DNA of 64,000 nt, taken from Heterostelium album PN500 (taxonomy: Eukaryota; Evosea; Eumycetozoa; Acytosteliales; Acytosteliaceae). The stretch lies in NCBI RefSeq assembly GCF_000004825.1, contig NW_008805067.1, positions 124,001-188,000 on the forward strand. Reading direction: 5' to 3'. This document shows, piece by piece, positions 11,295 through 23,774 of this stretch; the first letter of the stretch is position 1; each line of letters begins with the position of its first letter. The notes below the pieces were generated by a model that was not told where the DNA came from, did no database searches, and saw only the letters and a list, made by a program, of their open reading frames with translations. The position numbers and the translations under genes were made by a program.

Positions 11295-12280
11295 TCTCTC
11301 TCTACACTTTTTTATCTATCTATATCTATATCTGAATATTGTCTTTAAATTTAAGAAATTGATTTATTATACAAAAAAATGGTCAATCAATGAATTGATT
11401 GCAATGATTAGATATGATATGAGATGAAATTTAATAAATGACAATCAAATAAAAGTCGATCAAACACACATTCACATTTCATTTCCATTCATGTGATTGA
11501 AACGAAAAAAAAAAAAAACAAAAAAAAAAAACAAATTTCCAATTTTTTTTCTTTTTTTCTAAAAACTTGTTAAAAAAATTTTCATTCATTAGTGAATGAA
11601 AGTGTTTATTAATACAATCGAAACTATCAATAACAAATAAAATAAATATGTGTTAATTAATATATCTTATTTAAGTATTATTATTTGTTTAAGAATACAA
11701 CTTTATTATTACTCTCTCACTCTCTACGTACTAACTATTTTTTCTTTAAAATAAGTTTTTTTTTTTTTTTTTAAAAAAAATTCATAACAAACAAAATAGA
11801 ATCTATATATATTCTTTTATAAATGATCTTTTTGTTAAACGATTATTATGATATCTAATATAATGATATTTATTATTTACATTTGATTTTATTTTTTTCT
11901 CTGTTCGTTAAAAAAAAAATTTGAATTTGAACTTTTTTTTTTTGTTTGGTGAATCATTTATTCATTCAGTTGGCTGTACTGTTTATTATTTGTTTCAAAG
12001 AAGAAGTAGAATAAGAACATTTGGTATCTCTTTTTACTATGGTCTAATTTGGTCATTTCAACAACTTAACTTAATTAATCAACTTACACACAATATTTCA
12101 AAGTTTGAAACAACTTATAAAAAACAAAAAATTTGATTCAAACAATCAATCAGCTTTTAAACAATCTTAAGAATCATTCATTGGTTGGTCGGGTAACAAC
12201 AATTGTTAGTTAATTGGTTAGTTCATATTGATTGAATTAATAAACACTTAACTTGTTTAATAGAAACAAAAAAAAAGGTC
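11295..12280. other. Divergent intergenic spacer
   Basis: Shared upstream region of the mL58 gene (-) and the NCoR-like gene (+). AT-rich with long poly(T)/poly(A) runs near 11505-11560 and 11755-11780. No coding sequence seen. Confidence 0.5.
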
Positions 12281-13970
12281 ATGACCATGAATATCATAAG
12301 CAGTAATAATTCAACATCAACATCAACATCAAATAGTAATTTTAATTCACATGGTTATGAATATAATAACAATAACAATAACAATAATAATAGGTTAGTT
12401 ATGATACTTGAAAATAATATGATAAAACCTTACTAATATAATCTTTAAAATTTGTGATTTTTTTTTTTTCAACTTTTTTTTTTTTTTTTTGTTATTTTCA
12501 AAATTTTTTTGGTTGTTATTCAATATTTTCAAATTCTCTATTTGTTGTTGTTTTGTTTGTTCTTTGTTCAATAAATCAATGAATCAATCAAACCTAATAT
12601 GAACAACAACAACAACAACAAAAAACAACGACATTAACAAAAACAACAAAAACAACTAATTTCTTTGCAACCAATTAAAATCTATAGAATGAACGATACA
12701 TCATCATCATATCGAAATTCTAATAGGTACAACCACAACAATAACGACCAACATCGAGGTGGTGGATATCGTGACAATAGAGATCGTGACAATGTCAGAG
12801 ATCGTGATAATGTGAGAGAACGTGATAGAGATTATAGAGATGACAATAATAATAATAATAATAATAGCAACATCAATAATAACAATATAAATGGTAATAA
12901 TAATACCAGAATGCGGAATAATGATAGAGACTATCCAATAAGACGATCATACAATAACAACACTGGTAATCATTGGAATCAACAATTCTTGCGTCAAGAA
13001 GAAGAGGCCAATAGATACAAACGTGACTATTCAACGCTTCAACTATCGAACGATTCACTCAAACGTCGTAGAACCAAAGATGGTAGAATAGATCTTAATG
13101 ATTCCAGTGATTTGAGTAGTAATAGAGATATCGATAATAGAGATAATAATAATATTAGTAGTAGTAGAGATAATAGTAGTAGAACTAATGATTACGATAG
13201 TAATAACAATAGACAAAGAGAAAGAGAAAGAGATAGAGAAAGAGATAGATCTTTGAAACACTCTAGATCTAGGTCACCTTCACCTTCATCTTCATCTATT
13301 AATATGAACGGTGGTGGAAGTGGAAGTGGTAGCGGTAGTGGTATTGGTAGTGGTAACAACATTGGTGGAAGTGGAAGTGGAAGTGGTAACGTTAGTATTT
13401 CAAACAGTAGAAGATCAAGGTCAAGAGATAGATCACCTCCCTCTAGTAACAATCGATATTATAACAACAACAATGGTGGATATAATAGTAGACAATCCTC
13501 ACCACCAAAGCGATACAACAACAACAACAACAACAACAATAATTATTACAAACAAAACCAAAGTAAAGACAATTCTTTTGTATATAAAGATCGAGATCTT
13601 GATAACTACATTGATGATATCGATTCGAAAGAAAGAGAAAGAGCGCATGCTTCACCGACATACGAATCATTATTGCATCAAAGTAAACCTTATCTTGGTG
13701 TTCAAGATATGAATGGTGGAGATAATAATAATAATAATAATAGTAGTTATAATAATAGTAGTTACAATAGTAGTAGTTATAGTAATAGTAACAGTAACAA
13801 TAATAGTAGTTCTTATGGTCCTAGTAGTAATAGTATTAATAGTTTTGATTTGGATAGTAAACAGAGAGATTTGAAAGATTTTAGAGAGCAAAGAGAGCGT
13901 GATAAGATGAACCTTCAACGTGAAAAGGAAAGAAGAGAGAAAGACCAGTACCGTGATCATCATTATTCCC

Positions 13971-14028
<58 letters not shown>

Positions 14029-17000
14029 TCAGCATCAAGATTTAAAAGAAAAAGATAGAGAAAGAGAAAGAGAAAAGGTGAGAGATAGAGACAGAGATAG
14101 AGATAGAGAAAGAGAAAGAGAAAGAGATAGAGACAGAGAGAGGGAAAGAGAAAGGGAAAGGGAAAGAGATAGAGATAGAGAGAAAGACGACAGAGAACGA
14201 AAGGATCTAGAAGAACAACAGAGAGTATACAAAGAGTTTGATGATAGAGCTGCCAAGGAGAGAGAAAATCGATCACAACGTGATAAACGAGTTCTAATTG
14301 GTTTAATTGAGAAACAACATGCTGAGTCAACAAAACAACAAAATTCAAATAACAGCAGCAAGAGTGAGAATGATGTTGTTGTTGTTGATTCGGATGGGAC
14401 AACGGCTATCGGTAAAACAGCTGACACTTCTCATGATAGTCGTAACACTCGTACCGATGTTGGCTCACCCAGTATGGAGAAATCCAAGAGTAATGTATCG
14501 ACGTCGTCATCGCCAATCACACCTCTGACACCAAAGCCACTGAGCACCAGACCAAACATCGGTTGGGGTGAAGGTTTAATTACGAAATCAACTGAGCCTG
14601 AAGTCAGTGATAGTAGTATCAATAGTGAAACTACTGCTACTGCTACCAGTAGTAATAGTGTTAATGGTAATACTCTAACTATATCAGATTCACCTGCTCT
14701 TGCTCTTACCGATGCCGATACCTTAACCAAGATATTCAGTGGCACCGTTGACACATTGAATACACCACTCTCAAGTACACACTCATCCAACTCATTACAA
14801 CCAACACCATTCGATAGCAACAACAACAACAACAACATTGTTAACAATATGAACAATATGAACAATAGCATCAACAATAGCAATATCATCAATAGTAATA
14901 ATGTCAATAACAACAATAGCATGCTCATCAATAATAATGATACAAATGCATCATATCCACCAAACTCTCCAATGCCTTCACTTTCACTGTCATCACCAAG
15001 CTTATCTCATGCAAACATAGCTGATTATCGTGGTCAGAATGTTAACAACAATCTTATGAATAGCAATAATATGATGAATAACAACAATAACATGTTAAAT
15101 AACAATCAAAACTATAATAATAATTATAATAACAATATGAATATGAATAACAATTATATGAATATGTATCCTCAACAAAGTCCAAGCTATTACTCACAAC
15201 AAATGCAATCACAACATCAAAATAATAATAGTATGCAGGTGAACAACAATAGCTATGGTGGTAATGCCAATGCAGTATCCTCACCAGCAAATAATGGTGC
15301 ACCGTTATCTCCAAGAAACAATGTTGTTGCTGCTGCTGCTTGTACCATCAAGAATGAAGTAGTGGAAGGGCCAATGTATCTACCGATGCTGCCATCGAAG
15401 GAGCAAGTCATCTTTAGTATGGAGAATCTCGACAATGATATCGCAGCCGTCGAGAAAGAGTTGAAAATACTACAGAACTCACTGAACAAAGTAGAGTCGA
15501 CTCTGAGCAGACTAAAGATTGAAAAGGAGGAAGAAGAGCAGCTGCTGCTACAACAAGAGGAGGAAGCGAAACAAAGTAGCAGTGGAACTTCTACTAGTAC
15601 CGCCACCAAGAAGAGTAGTGCCGTCACCACTGCAGCAACTGGTAAGAAGAAGAGAAAGGTTGTTGCATCGAGACCTTCGATACTACCGACTTCGCCAGCG
15701 AAACCAAAGACCAAACCATCGGCGACATCCGCGACCGCAGCCAACGTCTTTGTTCCAAAGGCTACGAGATGTCTTGAGAACGAGCAGCAAGTCTACGCTG
15801 AGAATCAAGAGTATGCCAGACAGGCAGACGATCTCGTACTACAGACATTCGATGGTGCAAAGACCTATGACGACATCTCTGAGTTTCCAATCTACCAGGA
15901 GACCATCGACAACCACGAGAAGATCAAAGACCAATTCAATGCAGTATTACTAAGACGCAAACTAGAACTGCAACAATACAACAAGAAGTTGGTAACTAAA
16001 TTTACAAAGGCAATAGTCAACTTTAAAAAGAAGTTGATTCAAATCGATGAAAATCTACCAAAGGCAGTAAGTTTTTTAATTTACTTTTAACAATGTATAT
16101 ATATCATAATATTAATATTAAATTCATTTATATAGAATGATAAACCAATCAATAAGACAAGACCTGGACTTAGATCTGGAACAAGAACAAGAAGACCTAT
16201 TCTTTCGGATGCAGTGCGAAGTGAAGCAGAGTTCATTGAGATAATGGATCAGTTGAGAGAACAAGACGAAGCTACCGATCCAAATTGTAGATTCGTTCAC
16301 ATGATGGCAGAAATACCTCCAATGTTACCACCAAGTGAAAGAGAGCTACAATATATCAATTACAACGGTTTGATAGAGGATCCTGTTGCATACGACAAGG
16401 AGCGAAAAACAATGGTTGTCTGGACTGACGAAGAGAAAGATAAATTTGTTAAAAAGTAACTATAATAACAAAAAAGATAACTTATAACATCAAACAAATT
16501 ATCTAACTATTTCAATGTTTTACTTTAGGTATATTTTGTATCCAAAGAAATTTGCCAAGATTGCTTCATTTTTCGATACCAAGACCCCCGAGGATATGGT
16601 TGTATTCTACTACAATAACAAGAAGACATTAAATTTGAAAACACAATTACTGAATGCACAAACAAAGAAAAGAGGAAAGAAAGGATTGGTATGTTAACAA
16701 TATTTATTGATTTGACTTACTCCGATTGAAAGTATTGATTTGACTAACGACAATAACTCTTTAGGAACATGCATTCTTATCAACTACCCATGTAAATAAT
16801 TCACCAGTTTTATCACCTAAAACAACACCCAAAGTCACATCGAGAACGAGGTCAGGAAAGCCAATGAAAGAATTGGTTCCAGAACCCACAGAGCCAGCTC
16901 CACGTCTTACTGCAAGAGAACAAGTTTTATTGGCAATGCAAACGACAATCTCGTCTTCACCAGCACCATCACCTGCAATCACACCTAACAAAGAGAAAGA

Positions 17001-17427
17001 AAAAGAGAAAGACAAAGACAAAGAGAAAGAGAAGGATAAAGATAAAGAAAAAGAAAGAGATAAAGATAAAGAAAAGGAGAAAGATAAAGATAGAGAGAAA
17101 GATAAGGATAAAGAGAAAAATAAAGAAAAAGATAAAGATAAAGAAAAAGATAAAGATAAAGATAATTCAACACACACCATCAGTCAATCAGCGATGCTCA
17201 ATCCCCAAGAACCAGGCTACGAAACTAGATACCCGTGGTCGAATGATGAACGAGAGCTTTTTAATACTGCATTTGCCAAGCATGGAATGGATTTCAAATT
17301 GATATCAGATACCGTTGGAACCAAGACGTACTCGCAATGTAGAAGTTTTTATTACAACTCTAGAAGGAAAAAGCAAGATAAGAAAAAGATAGAATCACCC
17401 TCAAGTTCTGACTCTTCCGACGAGTAA
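12281..17427 (+). CDS. NCoR/SMRT/Snt1-like corepressor with two SANT domains
   Basis: Predicted exons 12281-12393, 12688-16066, 16136-16455, 16529-16688 and 16765-17427 (about 1544 residues). The first 900 or so residues are low complexity: Asn tracts, Arg-Asp/Arg-Glu repeats (about 14050-14200), polyGln (13972-14026) and Ser-rich parts. A coiled coil follows (about 15420-15590, LEKEL-type heptads). The deacetylase-activation SANT region reads [20 protein letters not shown], then [10 protein letters not shown] and [11 protein letters not shown], very close to NCoR/SMRT SANT1. After a KEKDKEK tract comes the second SANT ([11 protein letters not shown] to [13 protein letters not shown], about 17220-17370). 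NCoR proteins and yeast Snt1 hold HDAC3/Hos2-type complexes together. Exon 1 is less sure: translation may instead start at the ATG at 12689, preceded by a CA-rich leader. Confidence 0.87.
13972..14026 (+). repeat. CAA repeat encoding polyGln
   Basis: Nearly pure (CAA)n inside the corepressor gene giving about 18 Gln. A typical dictyostelid amino-acid repeat and a likely length-variable site. Confidence 0.85.
14045..14200 (+). repeat. AGAGA(T/A) hexamer array encoding RD/RE dipeptides
   Basis: Purine-only tandem array coding alternating Arg with Asp or Glu, like the RD/RE arms of RNA-binding proteins. The opposite strand gives long Ser/Leu frames that are artefacts of the repeat. Confidence 0.8.
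16988..17164 (+). repeat. KEKDKEK-coding tandem repeat
   Basis: Lys/Glu/Asp repeat (aaagataaagaaaaa units) between the two SANT domains of the corepressor gene. Probably a long charged single helix or a disordered spacer. Confidence 0.8.
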
Positions 17428-17507
17428 CAATTGTAAAATAAATATTTATTTTTTTAAAAAGTTTTTAAATTTTCTTAAGATTTGTTTATTTTATTTATTT
17501 TTTTTTC

Positions 17508-18993
17508 TTAACATTCATATGTGACCTGAGAGATCAATCCAATCTCTGTACTGATGTAACCGAATTCGTAGAAAGAATTTGATTTAATACTGCTTTGGTA
17601 TGTTGGGGTTGTGTATTGGTTGTTGTTAACTTTGGTGACTCCCCAAATTTGCTCATAGTTTGAATCTAGAATAAACTTGGTAGATTTTATATCACTTGAA
17701 CCAGTGTTTCTGATCTTTACATTAACCAATTTCATTGCCTTTCCATTGTTTACCCATGAAGATTGCATCTCCTGTGAGATTGTTCCTGAACATTTTTGAG
17801 ATGGTGTTTGAGTAGGAGTTTGAGTTGGAGTTTGAGTTGGAGTTTGAGTTGGAGTTTGGGTTGGTGTTTGTGATGGAGTTTGAGTTGGAGTTTGGGTTGG
17901 AGTTTGAGTTGGAGTTTGAGTTGGATTAGTACCACAGGTTGCAGTAATCTTTGGAGTTTGAGTCTTGGATGTAATACCAAAAGAGTGAGTTTGACCAACA
18001 TTCAATTGAGGAACCCAATTTGGTAAATTATAGTTTCCATTGGAATTCTTGTCCAATCCCCAGAGATCGGTGATTTCAGAATTGACCATGGAAACTTGAA
18101 TCGAAGAAATTGGTTGATTTCCAGTATTTTTCAAGGTGATATCATATTGGTAGAATTTATCAGTACCTGATAACCAAGAAGAACGAAGAACTTTAGTTAC
18201 ATCAATAGATCCAGAGCAACTACCTCCAGTGGTTATTGAACCAGTAGTAGAAGCACTAGTAGTAGTTGAACTAGAACCAGTACCACCTGAAGTAGTGGAG
18301 GAGGTGGTAGATGATGATGAAGATGAAGTAGAGGAAGAAGTGGTAGTAGAAGTGGAACTTGGTTTTCCCGTAGTCGAAGAAGTCGATGTGGTACTTACTG
18401 GAGCAGAGGTGGTTCCACCGTTATGGGAGGTAGTCGAAGAGGTAGTTGGATTGGAGCTGGTAGATGGTCCAGTCGACGAAGATGATGATGAAGAGGTTGT
18501 AGTGGTAGAGCCTGGCTTTCCAGTGGTGGTTTGTGAACCAGTAGTGGTAGAGGATTGCGAAGATGTGGTAGAAGGAGTTCCAGTGGTGGCCGAGGGTTGT
18601 CCGCTTCCGACCACTTGAATTTGAATGGTCATATCCTTCTCTTCTCCTTTACTGGCAACCATAAAAGTTCCAGCTTTATCTACTTGTACAGTGTAGATTC
18701 CTGGTGAACTAATGGATCCTGAAACTTGTCCATTAAAAGTTCCATCATTGGAAGTAATACTATGAGACTTTCCATCAAAAGAGTAGAAACTAACAGTATC
18801 TCCAGTTTTCAAATTTAAAGTCTTTGTAGGTGCTGGATTATTCCAAAAAACAATTACAGAATCTAAATTTTTTTTAAAATTTTAATTAACAATCCAATAT
18901 TCAAAATTTATTTCAAAAGAAACAAATCTTACCTTTGGCATAAGTTGAGACTGCCAACAATAAAAAGATAAACAAAATTGATGTTTTAGACAT
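17508..18993 (-). CDS. Secreted cellulose-binding protein: cupredoxin-like domain, Ser/Thr linker, two CBM49 modules
   Basis: Two exons, 18933-18993 and 17508-18862 (471 residues). The signal peptide spans residues 1-19. Residues 21-110 look like a blue-copper (cupredoxin) fold, GDTVSFYSFDGKSHSI then PGIYTVQVDKAGTF. The His in KSHS is kept but the later Cys-His-Met copper ligands are absent, so copper is probably not bound. A Ser/Thr-rich mucin-like linker follows (about 112-230), which is likely heavily O-glycosylated. Then come CBM49 module 1 (about 236-330, CSGSIDVTKVLRSSW), a Pro-Thr-Gln-Thr spacer (about 334-376) and CBM49 module 2 (about 378-471). CBM49 binds crystalline cellulose, so a role in stalk, spore-coat or cyst wall matrix is inferred. 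It is convergent with the corepressor gene. Confidence 0.88.
17795..17935 (-). repeat. Tandem 12-base repeat encoding PTQT
   Basis: About eleven copies of a 12-base unit coding Pro-Thr-Gln-Thr (some Pro-Ser-Gln-Thr) form the spacer between the two CBM49 modules. Copies are nearly identical at DNA level, so copy number probably varies. Confidence 0.9.
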
Positions 18994-19700
18994 ATTTTTT
19001 TTACAGATTAAATATTACAGATAAAAATAATAATAGGTTTGATTGAAATGGTGTGTGGATATTTAAAATAGGGAATCCTATTCTGAGTGCCTTTTTGATT
19101 TTAATCTATTCATTAGTTTTTCGGTTTAAAAAAACATATTAAAATTAATTTTTTTAAAAAAATCAAATATTTAAATTAAAGAGAGATACCTCTTCCATTT
19201 CAATGAATTTGCCAGTGAGCTTTTTTTTGAAATTTTTTTTTGTCAAAATTCGAAACCAAAAAAGGAAACTAGGATTTTTTTTGTGTTCCATATGGAAATA
19301 ATAATTAATTTTTTAATTTTTAAAAATTCAAAATTATTTAATAAAATTATTTAAAAATAAATTTAAATATTATTATTAAATAAATAAAAAACTATTAATT
19401 ATAAATATTTAAACAAAAGTCAGTTAATATTTTTTTAAATTTTTCAATTTTCCAATTTTAATTTCCCTCTTAAAATTACACCCCACTTGCAAGCACAAAG
19501 TGGGATGGATCATGATTGTAATAAAAAAAACACACACACCACAATATTTCAAAAAAAGAATAAATCATGATAAACAAACAAAGCCGTTGTAATAAAAATA
19601 ATAAACTTACGAAATTTTTTTTTTGTGTTGGTTTTGGTGTGGTCTGGACCCAAAATTCTGATGTGTTGGTTAAGTCTTTGTCAACTACTCTTTAAATTTA
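18994..19700. other. Spacer upstream of the cellulose-binding gene
   Basis: 5' flank of the cellulose-binding protein gene and 3' flank of DNA ligase IV, both minus strand. AT-rich. One GC-richer spot with an imperfect inverted repeat (cccacttgcaagcacaaagtggga, split stem cccact/agtggg) lies near 19485-19505. Confidence 0.5.
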
Positions 19701-22700
19701 TTATTGTGTGGTGTTCTTATGTAAAAGAGGTGAATTCAATCGAAGTTGTTCATCAACCCAATCAACTGTAACAATTTCAGTTGTTGTTGAATTATTATCC
19801 AATCTTTAAAATAGTTTTAAAAAATCAGAAAACAAAAAAGTAATTATTGATTAGAAATATTTATACAGTTAGTTATTTTGTTTGTTGGTTAAATTTAGAT
19901 ATCATTTTAATTTAATATCGTACCTGTGTATTCTATTTTTAAGAAACGGTAGTCTAGAGTTATTGTTTGGATCAATCACAACATATTGTACGTTATCATC
20001 AATATCAGAGGTTATGATTCCACCATAGAAAATAATTTGGTTCTTTACCAATTCAAATGTATTGCTTTCCATTATTGTACTCTTCTCTCTTAAAAAAAGA
20101 TTAAAAATAAATATTAGATCAGTTAAACTTTTTTTTTTTGATATCATATTTATAAAACTTACCCAACCACCTGATATCTGTCTAAATAGAATCTTAAACC
20201 TCTAAACAATGACCACCATTCTTTAATCAAGTAATTTGATTCGATATATTCAAATAATTCATTCTTTTTGTCAGTTGGTAATGTTAATTGTAGTTGTTGT
20301 TGTTGTTTTGCTTGATAAATCATATTATTATTTAGTTGTTTGTTTTGTTGTTGACTTTGACGTTCGATTTGTTTGAATGCATCTTTCAGTGTTTGAACGT
20401 CAGTGTCCTCAGTGAAAGAATCACCATAGGGATCTATTTCCTTTGAGAAAATATCGCGAGTTGCCTCTGTTGTGAAGATCATGTATTTAGGACCCAGTGG
20501 AATACGTCGCTTTCCTTCGATACAATCCAACAACCACTGAAAGTGAACAATGTCAAACGATCCAGAGCTAATTAGATTCTGAATCTTTAGTACCTCTTTC
20601 ATAGAGGAAACTACATAGTTTGTCTTTTTCGATGGATACTGAACTTTGGTGCCACCATTCTCCACAATGACGATCTCCAACATCGCTTTGCTATGCTGCC
20701 GATCACCTTTTACCACGCAGAACTCCAAGCCCTCAAACAGCCCAGATTGCTTGACCACCCCAGTGGTATCGGTGTCTTCAAAACACTGGAGTACTCCAAT
20801 CTTTTTCTTTGGCTTCTTAGTGGTACTGGTTCTCCGCTTCTTCGTAGACTTGCCATCTTGAATCTCAATCTTTCGCTTTGCATAGCGACCCTCATATTCA
20901 TTGGCCAAACTAATTACACCGGCTTCATCGAGACATTCACTCCACTGCTTGTCATCACGTATCTTCACAACTCGCGGGAATCTCAGAGTGAATCCAACCT
21001 TGTACTTCTCAGTGATAACAATCTGAGCAGCTTTGATCTGCAGTACAAAAGATGCAGTCGGATCAATATAGACATCGGGTCGCTCCGTTCCAAACTGCAC
21101 ATTGCCAAGCGGACGTTTCTGCCAGTGTGGAGTCAATCGTTCCTGCAGTGTCCTCAACTCGGAATCTGTATAGCCACTTCCAACCTTACAAAACGATTTA
21201 AAAGTAACCAATTGCTTTTGTTGTTGTTCTTCGCCTTCTTGTTGTTCTAACAACTCTGGAACACCCAAAATGAAATGCGAGATTGTTCCACCACGACGAC
21301 CAACTCCACTACCATAGTAGCCACCAACGATCACCAAATCCAAATCATCACCAACGCCATCGAGATACTCTGGTTTGAGTTTGATCCATTTGTCACGACG
21401 CTCGCCCGGTGTGTATACAGAGTCTAGTCGCTTCACCATGATACCCTCTTCACGTGCCAATATCGCAGCATCCAGTAGCTGAACGATCTCTTGCTTTGAC
21501 GAACAGACACGATGTTCCGACACCTCAAACTGGTGTGATTTCGCACTGATACATCGCTTCAATATAGCATATCTCTGAGACAAAGGTAATTCAACAACAC
21601 TCTTGTCACCAACATAAAGAACATCAAAAGCAATAAAACAAAGTTGTTTACCAACATTATCCACCGTCTGATTAAGTGCCAACGTCTTTAGCTTACCGAA
21701 TTCCTCATATCTCTGAACAATCGTATCCCAAACCAACAATTCTCCATCTATTATACAACTAGTTTGTTAATAATTATTAGTATGTTTATATATCTTTCTA
21801 TTATAATTGATAAACATACTTTTCAACTGTAACACACTCTTTTATAATGGGATTAAGTAGCTTTGAATAGATATGTGTACAATCATTACTGTTTCTAGAG
21901 TATAGTTTAATCTTATCGTTTTGTTTGTGTATTTGTATACGCTCACCATCGTATTTGGTTTCAACAATGAACGATTCCTCTTCGATGGCATTCAGAACGG
22001 TCTCTAGCGGTTTGCGATCTGCCAACATCGGTTTGATCGGTTGGCCTATCAAGATGGTCTTTCCATCGTAGTCGAGCGGGCGTCCACTTCCTTTGATGTC
22101 TTGACAGACACGTCGCAGGCTAGAGGTATGATTGAACAGATTCATAGCGTCGGGATGCAAGAAGTTCAATATCATCTTCTCTGACAAACCGGTCTTCATC
22201 TCTTTGAGAACGATACGAACGAACCACTTCTGCTCGGTAGCGGTGGTGTGTCTCAGCAATCGTTTTAACAAGCGCTGCTTCTCACGTTTGTCATCGGTAA
22301 CGATCAATTGATCCAAAGTGATATTGATATCGGCAATGGATATACGACCTTTCTCAAGACATCGATTCTTCAAAGACAGAAACACAGCATTACCAAAGTC
22401 ACCTCCAATTTCCTTAAGTTAACAATATTGTTATTATTAGTAACTAACTACAATTAAGTAAAATGGATTATCTTTTGTTATATTAATATCTTTATCCATA
22501 CATTGGTAGTTGATCTCTTCCAATTTATTAAACGAATGGCATCAATACTATTCGGTGCGATTCCAAGCATCTCTACATAGAATTTAGCAAGTGTTTTCTC
22601 TTTTAATCCATAGACTTGACGATCTTTATCTAACTATTAATAATGTATAACAAAGTAAGTAAGGTATAGATATTGTAAAGTGCTTAATTAAATTACATAC

Positions 22701-23306
22701 TTGTGGTAAAAATAAACGAATGATTGGGAAAAGATTATCTTTATCTTTATAATTATTAAAGAATGTTGTTAAAAGAGATTTCTTATCTGTATGTTTTGTA
22801 ACTTGAGTTAAACGGTCTAACAATTCACAGAATATATGAAATGGAACTGTCTTTTGATATTCATAGTCTACTGGTATCAATTCTTCTTCATCCATTAAAT
22901 TATTATTATTATTACTATTATGATTATCTTGTTGTTGTTGTTGTTGTTGTTGTTGTTGGTATTCATTTAATAAAAGTTGATCTCTACTATTATTATTTAT
23001 ATCATTTTCTTCTTCTTCTTCTTCTTCTTCTTCTTTCTCTTCTTCATCATCATCATCTTTATACTCAAGAGATAATGCAACACTTGAAACTATTGACTTT
23101 CTATTTACATTATTATCATTTATTTTTTGTTTTATATACTTATTATTATTATTCTTTATTGGACTTTGTCTATTTACATTATTATTATTTGTTTTAACTG
23201 CTGTAGTTGAGGATGTAGTTGTAGTTGTTGTATTCTTATTAACATTAACATTATTATTAGAATTCTTAACTACAGGTTCATCATCATCATAATATAATGA
23301 AAGCAT
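19701..23306 (-). CDS. lig4: DNA ligase IV (ATP-dependent, non-homologous end joining)
   Basis: Six exons: 22701-23306, 22502-22633, 21820-22412, 20163-21758, 19924-20088 and 19701-19803 (1064 residues). An Asn/Asp/Glu-rich extension of about 145 residues precedes the ligase DNA-binding domain (VPFHIFCELLDRL, then YGLKEKTLAKFYVEML). The nucleotidyl-transferase motif is TKYDGERIQ, with adenylated Lys399. Further motifs follow: CIIDGELLVWD, EEGIMVKRLDSVY, WIKLKPEY and IVGGYYGSGVGRRGG, then the OB-fold end TLRFPRVVKIRDDKQW. Two C-terminal BRCT repeats flank the region that binds XRCC4 in known ligases IV. The motifs join correctly across exons, for example CIIDGELL at the 21758 acceptor. It acts in the nucleus in double-strand break repair. 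It is divergent from the SAP/LRR gene across 468 bases. Confidence 0.95.
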
Positions 23307-23774
23307 ATTAATTAATTTGATTTATTATGATGATATGATGATTGATATGTAATTGTTTATGTAATTCAATTAATTCATTGTAGATTCAAATCGATCACAA
23401 AGGTTTATTTATAAATAATCAATCTAATAACAAACTCAAAAAATTCAAAGAATAGGATAATCTATAAAATACATAGACTACACCAATTAGCATAAGAACC
23501 CTTCGATAGATTATAATAATCATTATTTTCTAATAAGAAATGATAATTAAAGAAATAAATTAAAAAAGACCGCCAAAATAATAATGTTTGTAAATTTACA
23601 AACATTATTATTTTTTTAAATTTTGGCGGTTTAATTCAAGTTGTTAACAAATTTTAATGATGTTGATTGGGAAAGATCACATAATTAAAAAAAAAAACAA
23701 TAATTATTATTAAAATTATTACTATTATTATTTTAAAGATAGATAGATAGATAGAAAGAAAGAAAGATAGAAAA
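23307..23774. promoter_or_regulatory. Bidirectional promoter region of lig4 and the SAP/LRR gene
   Basis: 468-base spacer between two divergent start codons. It contains the palindrome at 23570-23629 and a short (GATA)n/(GAAA)n patch just before the plus-strand ATG. Confidence 0.6.
23570..23629. repeat. Palindrome flanked by inverted E2F-like TTTTGGCGG motifs
   Basis: Bases 23575-23614 are a perfect 40-base inverted repeat centred between 23594 and 23595 (arms of 20, core gtaaatttac). It sits inside a second inverted pair, ccgccaaaa (23570-23578) and ttttggcgg (23621-23629), separated on the right by a few extra bases. TTTTGGCGG matches the E2F/DP half-site consensus known from plants and animals. 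Function as a binding site or cruciform is inference. Confidence 0.75.

Noticed and set aside
13670-14931. Several Leu-, Ser- or Val-rich minus-strand frames
   Set aside because: They mirror CAA, AAT and AGA repeats of the corepressor gene. They are single-residue runs without domains.
20693-21250. Plus-strand open frame inside lig4
   Set aside because: Antisense to conserved ligase IV sequence, no domain seen.
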